Counted from the stretch's first letter, positions 7,473 through 14,909 are shown. The stretch is DNA of 25,876 bases from UBA6019 sp036564345 (GCA_036564345.1 DATCOZ010000228.1:1-25876); one strand, 5' to 3'. Made by a program: numbers and translations. Notes: a model not told the origin generated them from the sequence alone.

Positions 7473-7690
7473 AGTCCTGGAACCGAGGTTCGTTGCAAAA
7501 TCGCCGCCAGGGGCGTCGAGATCAAGGAAGCGCACGAGCAACGGAGCGCGCGGGCCTTAGGGCCCGTAAGTGAGTAGCGGAGAAGCTGACGCCGAGATCG
7601 GCGTCCCTGGCGGATGAGCCCGAAGGGTCGGCCGGCCGTCGCTTGCGACGGCCCAGACATTTGCAGGGAACTTCGGTTCCAGGACACTAG
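7469..7690. repeat. 222-bp structured inverted-repeat element between convergent genes
   Basis: The outer arms 7469-7498 and 7661-7690 are inverted repeats matching at 26 of 30 positions, each beginning CTAG at the outside. Inside are a 12-bp inverted repeat (7504-7515 with 7602-7613, one G-T pair) and three perfect or near-perfect hairpins: CGGGCC/GGCCCG with a TTAG loop (7551-7566), ACGCCGA/TCGGCGT (7589-7604), and GGCCGTCGC/GCGACGGCC with a TT loop (7634-7653). The hairpin at 7589-7604 competes with the 12-bp pairing. No credible ORF lies inside. The arms contain the TAG stops of both neighbouring genes. It could be a MITE/REP-like non-autonomous mobile element, a bidirectional terminator or a structured RNA. 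Pairing is directly visible; the function is inference. Confidence 0.8.
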
Positions 7691-8514
7691 ACTCTCACCA
7701 ACTTCGTGACGAGCTCGAGCTCGCGGAGGACCTCGTCCCGTGGCTTCGAGGGCATCCAGAAGACCACCCGGTCGACGCCCATCTCCTCGTAGGCGGCGAT
7801 CGTCTCGGCCGATGGGCGGCCGCCGTACGCGGTGACCGGCAGATGGCCGCGGCCCGACTCCTCGCAGAGCCGCCGGAAATCGGGGACCTGGGTGGCCAGC
7901 CGCGACCGGCCGGCGTTCGGGATCCAGCCGTCGCCGAACTCGACGACGCGCTTCATGGTGTGGTCGGTGTTGCCGCCGACGTAGACCGGCAGCGGGTTCT
8001 GGATCGGCTTGGGCCAGGACCAGATGGGATCGAAATCCAAGAGCTCGCCGTGGAGCTCGGCCTCATCCTTCGTCCAGATCTCCTTCACGGCGAGCGTCCG
8101 TTCCCGAAGCAGCCGCCAGCGGAGCTTCGGGTCGGTGCCGTGGTTCTCCATCTCTTCCAGGTTCCAGCCGCCGCCGATCCCGAAGATGACGCGACCTCCG
8201 GAGACCAGGTCGAGGCTGGCGACCGCCTTCGCGGTCGTGATCGGGTCGCGCTCGACGAGGAGGACGATCCCGAAGCCGAGCAGCAGGCGGCTCGAGTTCG
8301 CCGCCGCGACGGTGAGGGCGACGAACGGGTCGAGCGTCCGCTGGTAGTACTCGGGCAGGTCGCCGCCGCCCGGGTAGGGTGTGCGGCGGCTCACCGGGAT
8401 GTGGGTGTGCTCGGGGACCCAGAAGGACTCGAAGCCGCGATCCTCCACCTCCCGCACGAGCTCGCCGACGCCGATCGACTGGTCGGTTGCAAAGATTGCG
8501 ATGCCGAACTTCAT
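7687..8514 (-). CDS. LLM-class flavin oxidoreductase, probably F420-dependent
   Basis: A 275-aa member of the luciferase-like monooxygenase superfamily, of the short F420-dependent type described from mycobacteria. Landmarks are MKFGIAIFATDQSIGV at the N-terminus, a VPEHTHIP segment near 41-48, LDLVSGGRVIFGIGGGW (about 121-137), and LPVYVGGNTDHTMKRV followed by GDGWIPN. These are the family's TIM-barrel flavin-site segments. The GGGW turn is strongly conserved in the F420 branch. Substrate unknown. ATG 8514 is preferred to a GTG-type extension at 8553, because the extra residues are basic shadow of the divergent gene. No Shine-Dalgarno is visible; short-leader -10 candidates (TACGCT, TAGAAA) lie 13-18 nt upstream. 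The TAG stop falls in the right arm of the palindromic element. Confidence 0.92.
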   Translation of the reverse strand: MKFGIAIFATDQSIGVGELVREVEDRGFESFWVPEHTHIPVSRRTPYPGGGDLPEYYQRTLDPFVALTVAAANSSRLLLGFGIVLLVERDPITTAKAVASLDLVSGGRVIFGIGGGWNLEEMENHGTDPKLRWRLLRERTLAVKEIWTKDEAELHGELLDFDPIWSWPKPIQNPLPVYVGGNTDHTMKRVVEFGDGWIPNAGRSRLATQVPDFRRLCEESGRGHLPVTAYGGRPSAETIAAYEEMGVDRVVFWMPSKPRDEVLRELELVTKLVRV

Positions 8515-8532
8515 TGGCAAGGTGCGCTTTCT

Positions 8533-8542
8533 AGCGTATCGT
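8533..8542. promoter_or_regulatory. Overlapping divergent -10 elements (LLM / LapA-like)
   Basis: TACGCT on the minus strand (8533-8538) and TATCGT on the plus strand (8537-8542) overlap by two bases within the 38-bp gap between divergent starts. TATCGT lies 10 nt before ATG 8553. This repeats the layout at 5807-5816, including the same 8-mer CGTATCGT and the same 10-nt distance to a start. Confidence 0.4.
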
Positions 8543-8552
8543 GCGGCCCGCA

Positions 8553-9347
8553 ATGGAGATCACGATGCGCTGGCACCGCCTGCTGCGGGCCCTCGCCTTC
8601 CTGCTCGGCGGCCTGGTTTTCTCGGTGGCGATCATCTTCATCTTCAGCAACCTGTCGCCGATCGAGGTTCACTGGCGCATCCCGGCCACGGTGGGCTACA
8701 CCTACGACCTGACCCTGCCCGGCGTCAACACCTGGCTCATCGCGCTCGTTCCCCTCCTTGTCGGCCTCGTGGCCGGCTACCTCTACCAGACGCCGGCCCG
8801 GATGCACCACGTCCGCGACGCTCTGCGTCACCGGCACCGGGTCCACGAGCTCGAACACGAGTTGAGGGAAGTCCGCAAGAGCCTCGACAAGCTGCTTGCC
8901 ATGCCCGAGGACGGCAGCCTGGCGATCGCGGCAGAGGTGTTCCCGGCGCTCGAGCACCACCTGGCCGAGCCGGTGGACGAGGCCGAACCCGAACTCGATC
9001 CCCGGCTTCCCGATGAGCCGTCGGCCGTCGAGGTGCTGGCCGCGGCGCCGGCGAGGAAAAAAGTGAAGCCCGCGGAAGCCGCGCCCGCGCCACCCGTCGA
9101 GGCGCAGGCAGCCCGGCGACGCCGGAGGTTCTTCGGCGGGCTCAGGGCGGAGGTCGCGCAGGTGGCCGAGGTCAAGCTGCCGGCGGCGATCCCGGCAACC
9201 ATCGTCGCCCGGGCCCGCCGCGACGACAAGGCGGCCAACGGCAAGTCAAAACCGGTCGCCGATAGAACGACCGGTCCCGTCGCCAAGCTGGCCCCCGAGC
9301 CGGCGCGCAAGTCCATTCGCAAGGTGGCGGCCAAGAAGTCCAACTGA
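8553..9347 (+). CDS. LapA-like membrane protein with long basic C-tail
   Basis: A 264-aa protein with two N-terminal membrane helices (about 9-32 and 64-82) joined by a short external loop with the segment NLSPIEVHW, the layout of LapA/DUF1049-domain proteins. A charged, probably coiled-coil stretch follows (about 89-112, RHRVHELEHELREVRKSLDK), then about 150 residues of Ala/Pro/Lys/Arg-rich, likely disordered sequence ending in lysines (KVAAKKSN). LapA proteins are usually near 100 aa, so the tail is an addition; its repeated basic patches could contact nucleic acid or acidic lipid. I chose ATG 8553; a GTG at 8541 overlaps the predicted -10. Function is not established. Membrane topology is confident, family assignment moderate. 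Confidence 0.75.
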   Translation: MEITMRWHRLLRALAFLLGGLVFSVAIIFIFSNLSPIEVHWRIPATVGYTYDLTLPGVNTWLIALVPLLVGLVAGYLYQTPARMHHVRDALRHRHRVHELEHELREVRKSLDKLLAMPEDGSLAIAAEVFPALEHHLAEPVDEAEPELDPRLPDEPSAVEVLAAAPARKKVKPAEAAPAPPVEAQAARRRRRFFGGLRAEVAQVAEVKLPAAIPATIVARARRDDKAANGKSKPVADRTTGPVAKLAPEPARKSIRKVAAKKSN

Positions 9348-9355
9348 GCCGGCCC

Positions 9356-9385
9356 CTCGGGTCGGCAAGGCCAGGCGACCCTGAG
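9356..9385 (+). terminator. Hairpin after the LapA-like gene
   Basis: CTCGGGTCG (9356-9364) pairs with CGACCCTGAG (9376-9385) with one bulged base and an 11-nt loop. It begins 8 nt after the stop codon and precedes the next gene. There is no T-run, so it may be a weak or Rho-assisted terminator or an mRNA 3'-end stabiliser. Confidence 0.4.
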
Positions 9386-9413
9386 TCACTAGGATGGAGT
9401 TTCCCTATTTCGA

Positions 9414-10166
9414 ATGAGTGAACGCCGTCGCGCTGGTCGCACCCTCGTCCCCCGCTCGAAGCCGCTCGCCGACCAGGCCTTCCTGGAGCGCGACGGGTTC
9501 GATCAGTACGTCCTCCACTCCGACCCCTGGCGCGCGCTCCGCATCCTCTCCGAGTTCGTCGAAGGGTTTGACGCGCTGAGCGTGGTGGGCCCCGCGATCA
9601 GCATCTTCGGGTCCGCCCGGACGCCCCGCGACGATCCCTACTACGCGGCCGCGGAGACGACCGGCCGGGCCATCGCCAAGCGAGGCTTTGCCGTCATCAC
9701 GGGCGGCGGACCGGGGATCATGGAGGCGGCGAACAAAGGCGCGAAGGAAGCGGGCGGCCTCTCCGTCGGCTGCAACATCGAGCTGCCGGCCGAGCAGGGC
9801 CTCAACGATTACGTCGAGCTGGGCGTCGAGTTTCGCTACTTCTTCGCGCGGAAGACGATGTTCGTCAAGTACGCGCGCGGCTTCATCATCTTCCCGGGCG
9901 GGTTCGGCACCCTCGACGAGCTGTTCGAGTCGCTGACGCTGGCACAGACCGGCAAGATCGAGCACTTCCCGATCGTGCTGTTCGGGCACGCCTACTGGGA
10001 TGGGCTGCTCGACTGGATCCGCTCCGAAGGCCTGCCCCGCGCCTACCTGCAGGCGGACGACCTCGGACTGGTGCAGGTCACCGACGACCCGGAGGAGGCG
10101 GCCGAGCTGGCAACCCACGACCGCCCAACGCCGAGCGGCGGGCCCGACGCCGACCATTCCGCGTGA
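9414..10166 (+). CDS. LOG family protein (TIGR00730-type)
   Basis: A 250-aa Rossmann-fold protein of the LOG/lysine-decarboxylase-like family; characterised members release cytokinin bases by hydrolysing nucleoside 5'-monophosphates at the N-glycosidic bond. The two defining motifs are present: GGGPGIMEAANKGA from residue 97 and PGGFGTLDE at 161-169, with the R-K-x-M-F (ARKTMFV) segment between. An N-terminal extension of about 45 residues is common in the longer, bacterial type. ATG 9414 has no Shine-Dalgarno; a CTATTT hexamer directly precedes it. The gene starts a tightly coupled trio: its TGA overlaps the GTG of the PLD-like gene. Whether the bacterial enzyme makes cytokinin or serves nucleotide salvage is unknown. 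Confidence 0.92.
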   Translation: MSERRRAGRTLVPRSKPLADQAFLERDGFDQYVLHSDPWRALRILSEFVEGFDALSVVGPAISIFGSARTPRDDPYYAAAETTGRAIAKRGFAVITGGGPGIMEAANKGAKEAGGLSVGCNIELPAEQGLNDYVELGVEFRYFFARKTMFVKYARGFIIFPGGFGTLDELFESLTLAQTGKIEHFPIVLFGHAYWDGLLDWIRSEGLPRAYLQADDLGLVQVTDDPEEAAELATHDRPTPSGGPDADHSA

Positions 10167-11221
10167 CGCCGCCGCCGATCGAGCTCGCCTTCCTGGAGGA
10201 CGGCGCCCAGTCCGCTGAAGGAACCGCCTCGATCCTCGCCCAGTTCATCGCCGCGGCCACCTCGACGCTGGAGATCGCGATCTACGACCTGCGCCTCACC
10301 GGCGCGGCGGCGCAGACCCTGCTCGACGCGGTGCGGGCAGCGCGTGAGCGTGGCGTGGCCATCCGGGTGGTGTTCAACCAGGACCACCCGAAGCCGCGGC
10401 CGATACCACCTCCGAGCGAGGTCGACTGGGATCTCCTCAAGCAGATGGAGGTTCCTTTCCACCCGGTCAGCGGCGTGCCCGACCTGATGCACCACAAGTA
10501 CGTCATCCGCGACCGGGCGTCGGTCTGGACCGGGTCGACGAACTGGACGACAGACTCCTGGACACGGGAGGAGAACGTCATCGTGCGGGTCGACTCGGCC
10601 GAGCTTGCCGCGGCGTACCTGGAGGACTTCGAGGTCCTCTGGAGCACTCGGGATGTCTCCGCCTCGGGGAAGTTCTCGGCGCCCTGGGTTGAGCTGCCGG
10701 GCATCCGCCTGCGTCCCTTCTTCTCTCCCGGACGCGGCCAGAAGATGTCGCACGAGATCGCGAACCGGGTCGCCGCGGCCACCCGCCGGGTTCGCATCGC
10801 CTCGCCCGTGATCACCTCGGGGCCCGTGCTGGGAACCCTCGCCGAGCTGATCAAGAGCCCTCGTTCGGACCTCCAGGGGATCTACGACCGCACCCAGATG
10901 GACGAGGTGCAGCGGCAGTGGTCGAAGAACGCGCTCTCGGGCTGGAAGCGGGAGGCGTTCCGCGCCGTGGCCGCCAGCGGGCTCTTCGCCTCCAAGGTCA
11001 CCACGCCCTACGCGGTCGGCTCCGTTCACGACTTCATGCACGCGAAGATGACGGTCGCGGACGACACCGTCTTCGTGGGAAGCTACAACCTCTCCCACAG
11101 CGGGGAGATGAACGCCGAGAACGTCCTCGAGATCGAGAGCGCCGCCCTCGCCGACCTCTGCGCCGCCTACATCGAGAAGATCATGGCCAGGTATCGGATG
11201 ACGCTCCCGGTGGCCCGGTGA
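10163..11221 (+). CDS. Phospholipase D-like protein with two HKD motifs
   Basis: A 352-aa PLD-superfamily protein. The first HKD motif is complete (H110, K112, D117, then GSTNW); the second begins at H293 and K295 (HAKMTVAD...GSYN) with one fewer spacer residue than usual before GS. Both half-sites needed for a phosphatidyl- or nucleotidyl-enzyme mechanism are therefore present. There is no signal peptide and no membrane helix, so it is probably cytosolic. The superfamily includes phospholipases, cardiolipin synthases and nucleases; the lack of membrane anchors argues against cardiolipin synthase, and a nuclease or phosphodiesterase role is possible. GTG 10163 overlaps the previous stop (GTGA), and its own TGA overlaps the next GTG in the same way, indicating translational coupling. 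Confidence 0.88.
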   Translation: MTPPPIELAFLEDGAQSAEGTASILAQFIAAATSTLEIAIYDLRLTGAAAQTLLDAVRAARERGVAIRVVFNQDHPKPRPIPPPSEVDWDLLKQMEVPFHPVSGVPDLMHHKYVIRDRASVWTGSTNWTTDSWTREENVIVRVDSAELAAAYLEDFEVLWSTRDVSASGKFSAPWVELPGIRLRPFFSPGRGQKMSHEIANRVAAATRRVRIASPVITSGPVLGTLAELIKSPRSDLQGIYDRTQMDEVQRQWSKNALSGWKREAFRAVAASGLFASKVTTPYAVGSVHDFMHAKMTVADDTVFVGSYNLSHSGEMNAENVLEIESAALADLCAAYIEKIMARYRMTLPVAR

Positions 11222-13026
11222 AAGAGCGGCGCGGACAGCGGCCGGGCGATGTTCGCGTGGTACTCACCCGCGGCGCCAAGCTGCCTCGCACTCTCGGCGT
11301 AGGTGCGCTCTTCGCGGCCTGCTACGGCAACGTCGGTTCGAGCATCTACTACGCGCTCGGGGTCACCGCCGCCATCGCGCTCGGCCTCACGCCCCTCGCC
11401 TTCCTGCTCGCCGGCTGCATCTTCGTGACGACCGCCCTCAACTATGCGGAGGGCACCGCCGCGGTTCCCCAGGCGGGCGGCAGCTCCTCCTTCGCACGGC
11501 GAGCCTTCAACGAGCCGACCGGGTTCCTGGTCGGCTGGATCCAGCTCCTCAACTACACCGCGACGGTCGCCATCTCGGCTTACACGGGTATCGCCTACCT
11601 GACCGTCTTCCCCGTCTTCCACTTCCTGACCGATGCGAGTCTCCATGGCATCGCGACCGTCGTTCTGATCGCGCTCCTGATGGCGATCAACGTCGTCGGC
11701 ATCCAGGAGTCGAGCGTGCTCAACCTGAGCCTCGCGGTGCTCGACCTGGGCACGCAGGTGATCCTCGTCATCCTCGGCATCTTCCTGCTGCTCAACTTCA
11801 AGGTCGTCATCAGCAACATCCATTGGGGGATCGCCCCGACCTGGGGCAACTTCCTCGCCAGCGTTTCCATCGCGATGGTCTCCTACACCGGCATCGAGAC
11901 CATCTCGAACATGTCGGAGGAGGCCAAGAACCCTGGCCGCACCGTGCCGCGGGCGACCTTCTTCGTGATCGGCGCCGTGCTCTTCGTCTCGGCCTTCCTG
12001 CCGACGATCGGGATGAGCGTCTTCCCCGTTCATTACGACGCGGCTCACGGCCTCTACTTCACCGAGCTCGGCACCAAGTGGGCGCAGGACCCGGTCGCCG
12101 GTATCGTCACCGCCTTTCATCCCGAGTGGCTTGCCTTCTGGGCCGGGGTGTGGGTCGCCATCCTGGCCTTCACGATCCTGGTCATCGCGACCAACGCGGG
12201 CTTGATCGGGATCTCCCGCCTGAGCTACTCGCTGGGGACGAACAAGCTGATCCCGAGGCAGTTCGCCAGCCTGCACCCGAGGTTCAAGACTCCCTACATC
12301 TCGATCGTCGTGTTCGGCATCGCCGCCGCCATCCTCGTCCTCCCCGGCAAGCTATCGCTGCTCGCAGCAACCTACTCCCTGGCGGCGACCTTCGCCTTCT
12401 GCACGGCCCACCTCGCCGTGATGCGGCTGCGCTACGTCTCGCCGGAGCTCTACCGGCCCTACCAGATGCCCATCAACATCCCCTTCGGGCGGGCCTCGAT
12501 ACCGGTCCTCTCGGTGGTCGGGGCGCTGGCGATCGGGGCGGTCTTCACCCAGCTGGTCGCCCAGAACATCGACTCCTCCTCCTACATCTTCGCGGGCTGG
12601 GTCATCCTAGGCGTCGTCGCCTTCATCGCCTACCGCAGGTACAGCCGGCAGTTCCTCTGGGAGCCGCTCGCGGTGCCGCCGCCGCCCGACCGCGAGGTGC
12701 AGCACCAGCCACTCGTCATCCCCCATTCGGCACGGGTCCGCATGAAGCACCCCGAGCGTGTCCGTGACGAGCCGCTTCCGGAGGCGGTCGCGGTGGAGCA
12801 CGAGCGGCACCGCCGGCGCCGGCGCTTTCAGCTCATGCTGGAGCGGGCGGGCCGGCTCCGGGTCATGCTCGGACTGCTGGTCTGCCTGGCGGTGAGCGTG
12901 CTCGCGATCTATGCCGACCTCTCCCAGTACGACCCCTTCGGGGACGGCATCGGCTGGTCGCCGGGCATCCTGCTGGTCACCTTCGCATCCGCCTTCCTGC
13001 TCATCCGCAGCCGCTACGAGGAGTAG
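11218..13026 (+). CDS. APC-superfamily amino acid permease with C-terminal extension
   Basis: A 602-aa permease of the amino acid-polyamine-organocation type. About 12 membrane segments run from residue 24 to about 475, with the family's substrate-site segment GNVGSSIYYALG in TM1 and SYTGIETISNMSEEAKNPGR after the central helices. The remainder is unusual: about 70 hydrophilic residues rich in Arg, Pro and Glu, then two further hydrophobic stretches near 545-600, giving about 14 helices. The start is GTG 11218, overlapping the PLD-like stop; the frame is open further upstream to 10918, but that part is Arg/Gly-rich shadow of the PLD-like gene. Transport of an amino acid or polyamine is likely; the specific substrate is not readable. 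It is the last gene of the LOG-PLD-APC trio. Confidence 0.93.
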   Translation: MKERRGQRPGDVRVVLTRGAKLPRTLGVGALFAACYGNVGSSIYYALGVTAAIALGLTPLAFLLAGCIFVTTALNYAEGTAAVPQAGGSSSFARRAFNEPTGFLVGWIQLLNYTATVAISAYTGIAYLTVFPVFHFLTDASLHGIATVVLIALLMAINVVGIQESSVLNLSLAVLDLGTQVILVILGIFLLLNFKVVISNIHWGIAPTWGNFLASVSIAMVSYTGIETISNMSEEAKNPGRTVPRATFFVIGAVLFVSAFLPTIGMSVFPVHYDAAHGLYFTELGTKWAQDPVAGIVTAFHPEWLAFWAGVWVAILAFTILVIATNAGLIGISRLSYSLGTNKLIPRQFASLHPRFKTPYISIVVFGIAAAILVLPGKLSLLAATYSLAATFAFCTAHLAVMRLRYVSPELYRPYQMPINIPFGRASIPVLSVVGALAIGAVFTQLVAQNIDSSSYIFAGWVILGVVAFIAYRRYSRQFLWEPLAVPPPPDREVQHQPLVIPHSARVRMKHPERVRDEPLPEAVAVEHERHRRRRRFQLMLERAGRLRVMLGLLVCLAVSVLAIYADLSQYDPFGDGIGWSPGILLVTFASAFLLIRSRYEE

Positions 13027-13027
13027 C

Positions 13028-13051
13028 CCGGACACTAGACCGGACACTAGA
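13028..13051. repeat. Tandem 12-bp direct repeat before ctaA
   Basis: The 12-mer CCGGACACTAGA occurs twice head to tail (13028-13039 and 13040-13051), starting one base after the permease stop codon. The 12 bases GGACACTAGACT at 13042-13053 are identical to 7682-7693 at the right end of the palindromic element. CTAG is rare in this sequence, which makes the coincidence notable. Confidence 0.75.
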
Positions 13052-13053
13052 CT
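13048..13053 (+). promoter_or_regulatory. -10 element of ctaA (leaderless type)
   Basis: TAGACT lies exactly 7 nt before GTG 13061 and is formed by the end of the second 12-bp repeat plus CT. There is no Shine-Dalgarno in the 7-nt spacer, so the transcript probably begins at or next to the start codon. I see no convincing -35 element. Confidence 0.5.
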
Positions 13054-13060
13054 TGGTCGC

Positions 13061-14005
13061 GTGCTGACCACCCGCCGCTTCCGCCTGCTCGCGGGGATCA
13101 CAGCGCTCTCGGGCTATCTTCAGATCACCCTCGGCGGACTGGTCCGCGTGTCCGGTTCGGGCCTCGGCTGCCCCGACTGGCCGACCTGTTATGGCAAGCC
13201 CTACCCGCCACCCACCTTCCATGCCATCGTCGAGTACAGCCACCGCGCCAACGGGGCACTTTTCGGCCTGCTCGTCATCCTGACCGTGATCGCCGGCTTC
13301 TGGCTCTACCGCGGCCGGCGGACGACCGTCACCTGGCTGACCCTGGCGACGCTGCTCACGGTGGTGGGGGAGGGGCTGCTCGGCTGGCAGGTCGTCGCAA
13401 CCCTGCTGGCGCCGGTGCTGGTCCTCGTCCACCTGGCGATCGCGCTGGTGATCCTGGCGCTGATGGTCGCCATCTTCATCCTCGCCGGTCCCGCCCCCAC
13501 AGCGGCTTTCCCCGATCGCTCCTTCGCGCGGCTGGCCGTGCTCGCGGCTGGCCTCACCTACCTGATGCTGCTCACCGGCTCCTCGGTGGTGGCGACCAGC
13601 GCCGACCTCGTCTGCAAATCCTGGCCGCTCTGCGGCGGCGGCCTCAGCCCCGACTTCTCAGGCGTCGCCTTCTTCGCCATGCTCCACCGGCTCACCGTCG
13701 GCGTGGTCAGCCTGGTGCTGCTGTTCCTCTTCACGTCGGCCCTGCGCCGCCACCGCAACATCCCGGGCGTGGGCCTGGTGGCGGCCGGCACCCTGGTCGT
13801 GCTGCTGGCTCAGATCGTCCTCGGAGCGCTCGTGGCCGTAACCGATGAGCAGGCGTTCCTCCAGGGTGGCCACGTGATGCTGGCCAGCGCGGTCTGGGCC
13901 GGCGTCGTGGCCCTGGCCGTCCTCAGCCTGAGGCCGGCGGCCGATCAGGCCTCCGAAATCGGAGATGATTCGCGGGTGACCGCCCTCGAGAGGCGCCCGG
14001 CTTGA
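13061..14005 (+). CDS. ctaA: Heme A synthase (CtaA/COX15)
   Basis: A 314-aa, eight-helix membrane enzyme that oxidises the C8 methyl of heme O to give heme A for aa3-type cytochrome oxidase. Key residues are visible: LVRVSGSGLGCPDWP with the conserved N-half cysteine pair (C37, C43), a second pair C185/C191 (CKSWPLC), and four heme-ligand-type histidines H61, H124, H209 and H271, two in each four-helix half. Length is typical of the bacterial two-repeat form. GTG 13061 is chosen over an in-frame start inside the permease gene because family members begin just before this point and a -10-like TAGACT precedes it. The stop overlaps the TTG start of ctaB (TTGA), so the two are coupled and act in sequence in one pathway. 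Confidence 0.95.
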   Translation: MLTTRRFRLLAGITALSGYLQITLGGLVRVSGSGLGCPDWPTCYGKPYPPPTFHAIVEYSHRANGALFGLLVILTVIAGFWLYRGRRTTVTWLTLATLLTVVGEGLLGWQVVATLLAPVLVLVHLAIALVILALMVAIFILAGPAPTAAFPDRSFARLAVLAAGLTYLMLLTGSSVVATSADLVCKSWPLCGGGLSPDFSGVAFFAMLHRLTVGVVSLVLLFLFTSALRRHRNIPGVGLVAAGTLVVLLAQIVLGALVAVTDEQAFLQGGHVMLASAVWAGVVALAVLSLRPAADQASEIGDDSRVTALERRPA

Positions 14006-14895
14006 GCACCTTCCAGGCGACCCGGACCACGGATTCAGTTCGGCACGTCGCGGCCGACTACCTGAGCCTGACCAAGCCGACGATCGTGGGCCTGCTGGTG
14101 GCGACGGCGCTTGCCGCGATGGTGGCGGCGGCGCACGGCCGGCCGCACCTGCTCGCGATGGTGGCGGTGATCGTGGGAGGCTTCCTTGCCGCCGGCGGCG
14201 CCCACGCGATCAACTGCTGGTACGACCGCGACATCGACCTCAAGATGTCGCGCACCTGCCGGCGGCCCATCCCGGACGGCCGGATCCCGGGCTGGCACGC
14301 GCTCGTCATGGGCATCGCGATGAACGCGGTCGCCTTCGCCGTGCTCTGGGCCTGGGCAAACCTGCTCGCGGCCGCGCTCGCCCTGCTGGCCACGCTGATC
14401 TACGTCTTCGTCTACACGATCTGGCTCAAGCGATCGACCCCGCAGAACATCGTCATCGGCGGCGCCGCCGGCGCGATACCGCCGCTGGTCGGGTGGGCGG
14501 CCGTCACGGGCGGACTCGACCTGACGGCGGTCTCCCTTTTCCTGGTGATCTTCCTCTGGACGCCGCCGCATTTCTGGGCGCTCGCCCAGGTCATCGCGCG
14601 CGACTACCGGCAGGCGGGAGTGCCGATGATGCCCGTCGTCGCCTCCGCCGAGTCGACCAAGCGGCAGAGCGTCGGCTATGCCGTCGCCACTGTGGCGGTC
14701 AGCCTGGTGCCCTACTTCACCGGTGACGCCGGGCCGTTCTACCTCGTCGGCGCGGTGCTGCTGGGGGTGGGCCTGGTTGGGGTGTCGGTCCTCGACCTGC
14801 GCGGCCGGCGCTGGACCGTCCCGCTCTTCGCCTACTCGATCGCCTACCTTGCGGCGCTCTTCACGATCCTCGCGGTCGCCGGCCTGTTCGCTTAG
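14002..14895 (+). CDS. ctaB: Heme O synthase, protoheme IX farnesyltransferase (CtaB/CyoE)
   Basis: A 297-aa UbiA-superfamily prenyltransferase that adds a farnesyl group to heme B, giving the substrate of CtaA. The first aspartate-rich motif is N71-x3-D75-x3-D79 (NCWYDRDID) followed by the R-x-C-R-R-P turn. The conserved loop YTIWLKRSTPQNIVIGG and the DYRQAGVPMMPVV motif identify CyoE/CtaB rather than other UbiA enzymes. About nine membrane helices are apparent. The start is TTG 14002, overlapping the ctaA stop. No oxidase subunit genes lie in this window, so the oxidase operon is elsewhere or outside the edges. Confidence 0.96.
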   Translation: MSTFQATRTTDSVRHVAADYLSLTKPTIVGLLVATALAAMVAAAHGRPHLLAMVAVIVGGFLAAGGAHAINCWYDRDIDLKMSRTCRRPIPDGRIPGWHALVMGIAMNAVAFAVLWAWANLLAAALALLATLIYVFVYTIWLKRSTPQNIVIGGAAGAIPPLVGWAAVTGGLDLTAVSLFLVIFLWTPPHFWALAQVIARDYRQAGVPMMPVVASAESTKRQSVGYAVATVAVSLVPYFTGDAGPFYLVGAVLLGVGLVGVSVLDLRGRRWTVPLFAYSIAYLAALFTILAVAGLFA

Positions 14896-14909
14896 CCGGG
14901 AGGCAGGCG

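Noticed and set aside
8541..8552. GTG 8541 as start of the LapA-like gene
   Set aside because: It overlaps the predicted -10 TATCGT (8537-8542); ATG 8553 is 10 nt downstream and better placed.
9405..9413. Leaderless promoter for the LOG gene (CTATTT next to ATG 9414)
   Set aside because: The spacing is only 3 nt, too short to fit the 6-8 nt pattern of the others, so I did not list it as a promoter.
10918..11217. Upstream extension of the APC permease frame
   Set aside because: It overlaps the conserved second HKD region of the PLD-like gene and reads as Arg-rich sequence; GTG 11218 with a GTGA overlap is the better start.
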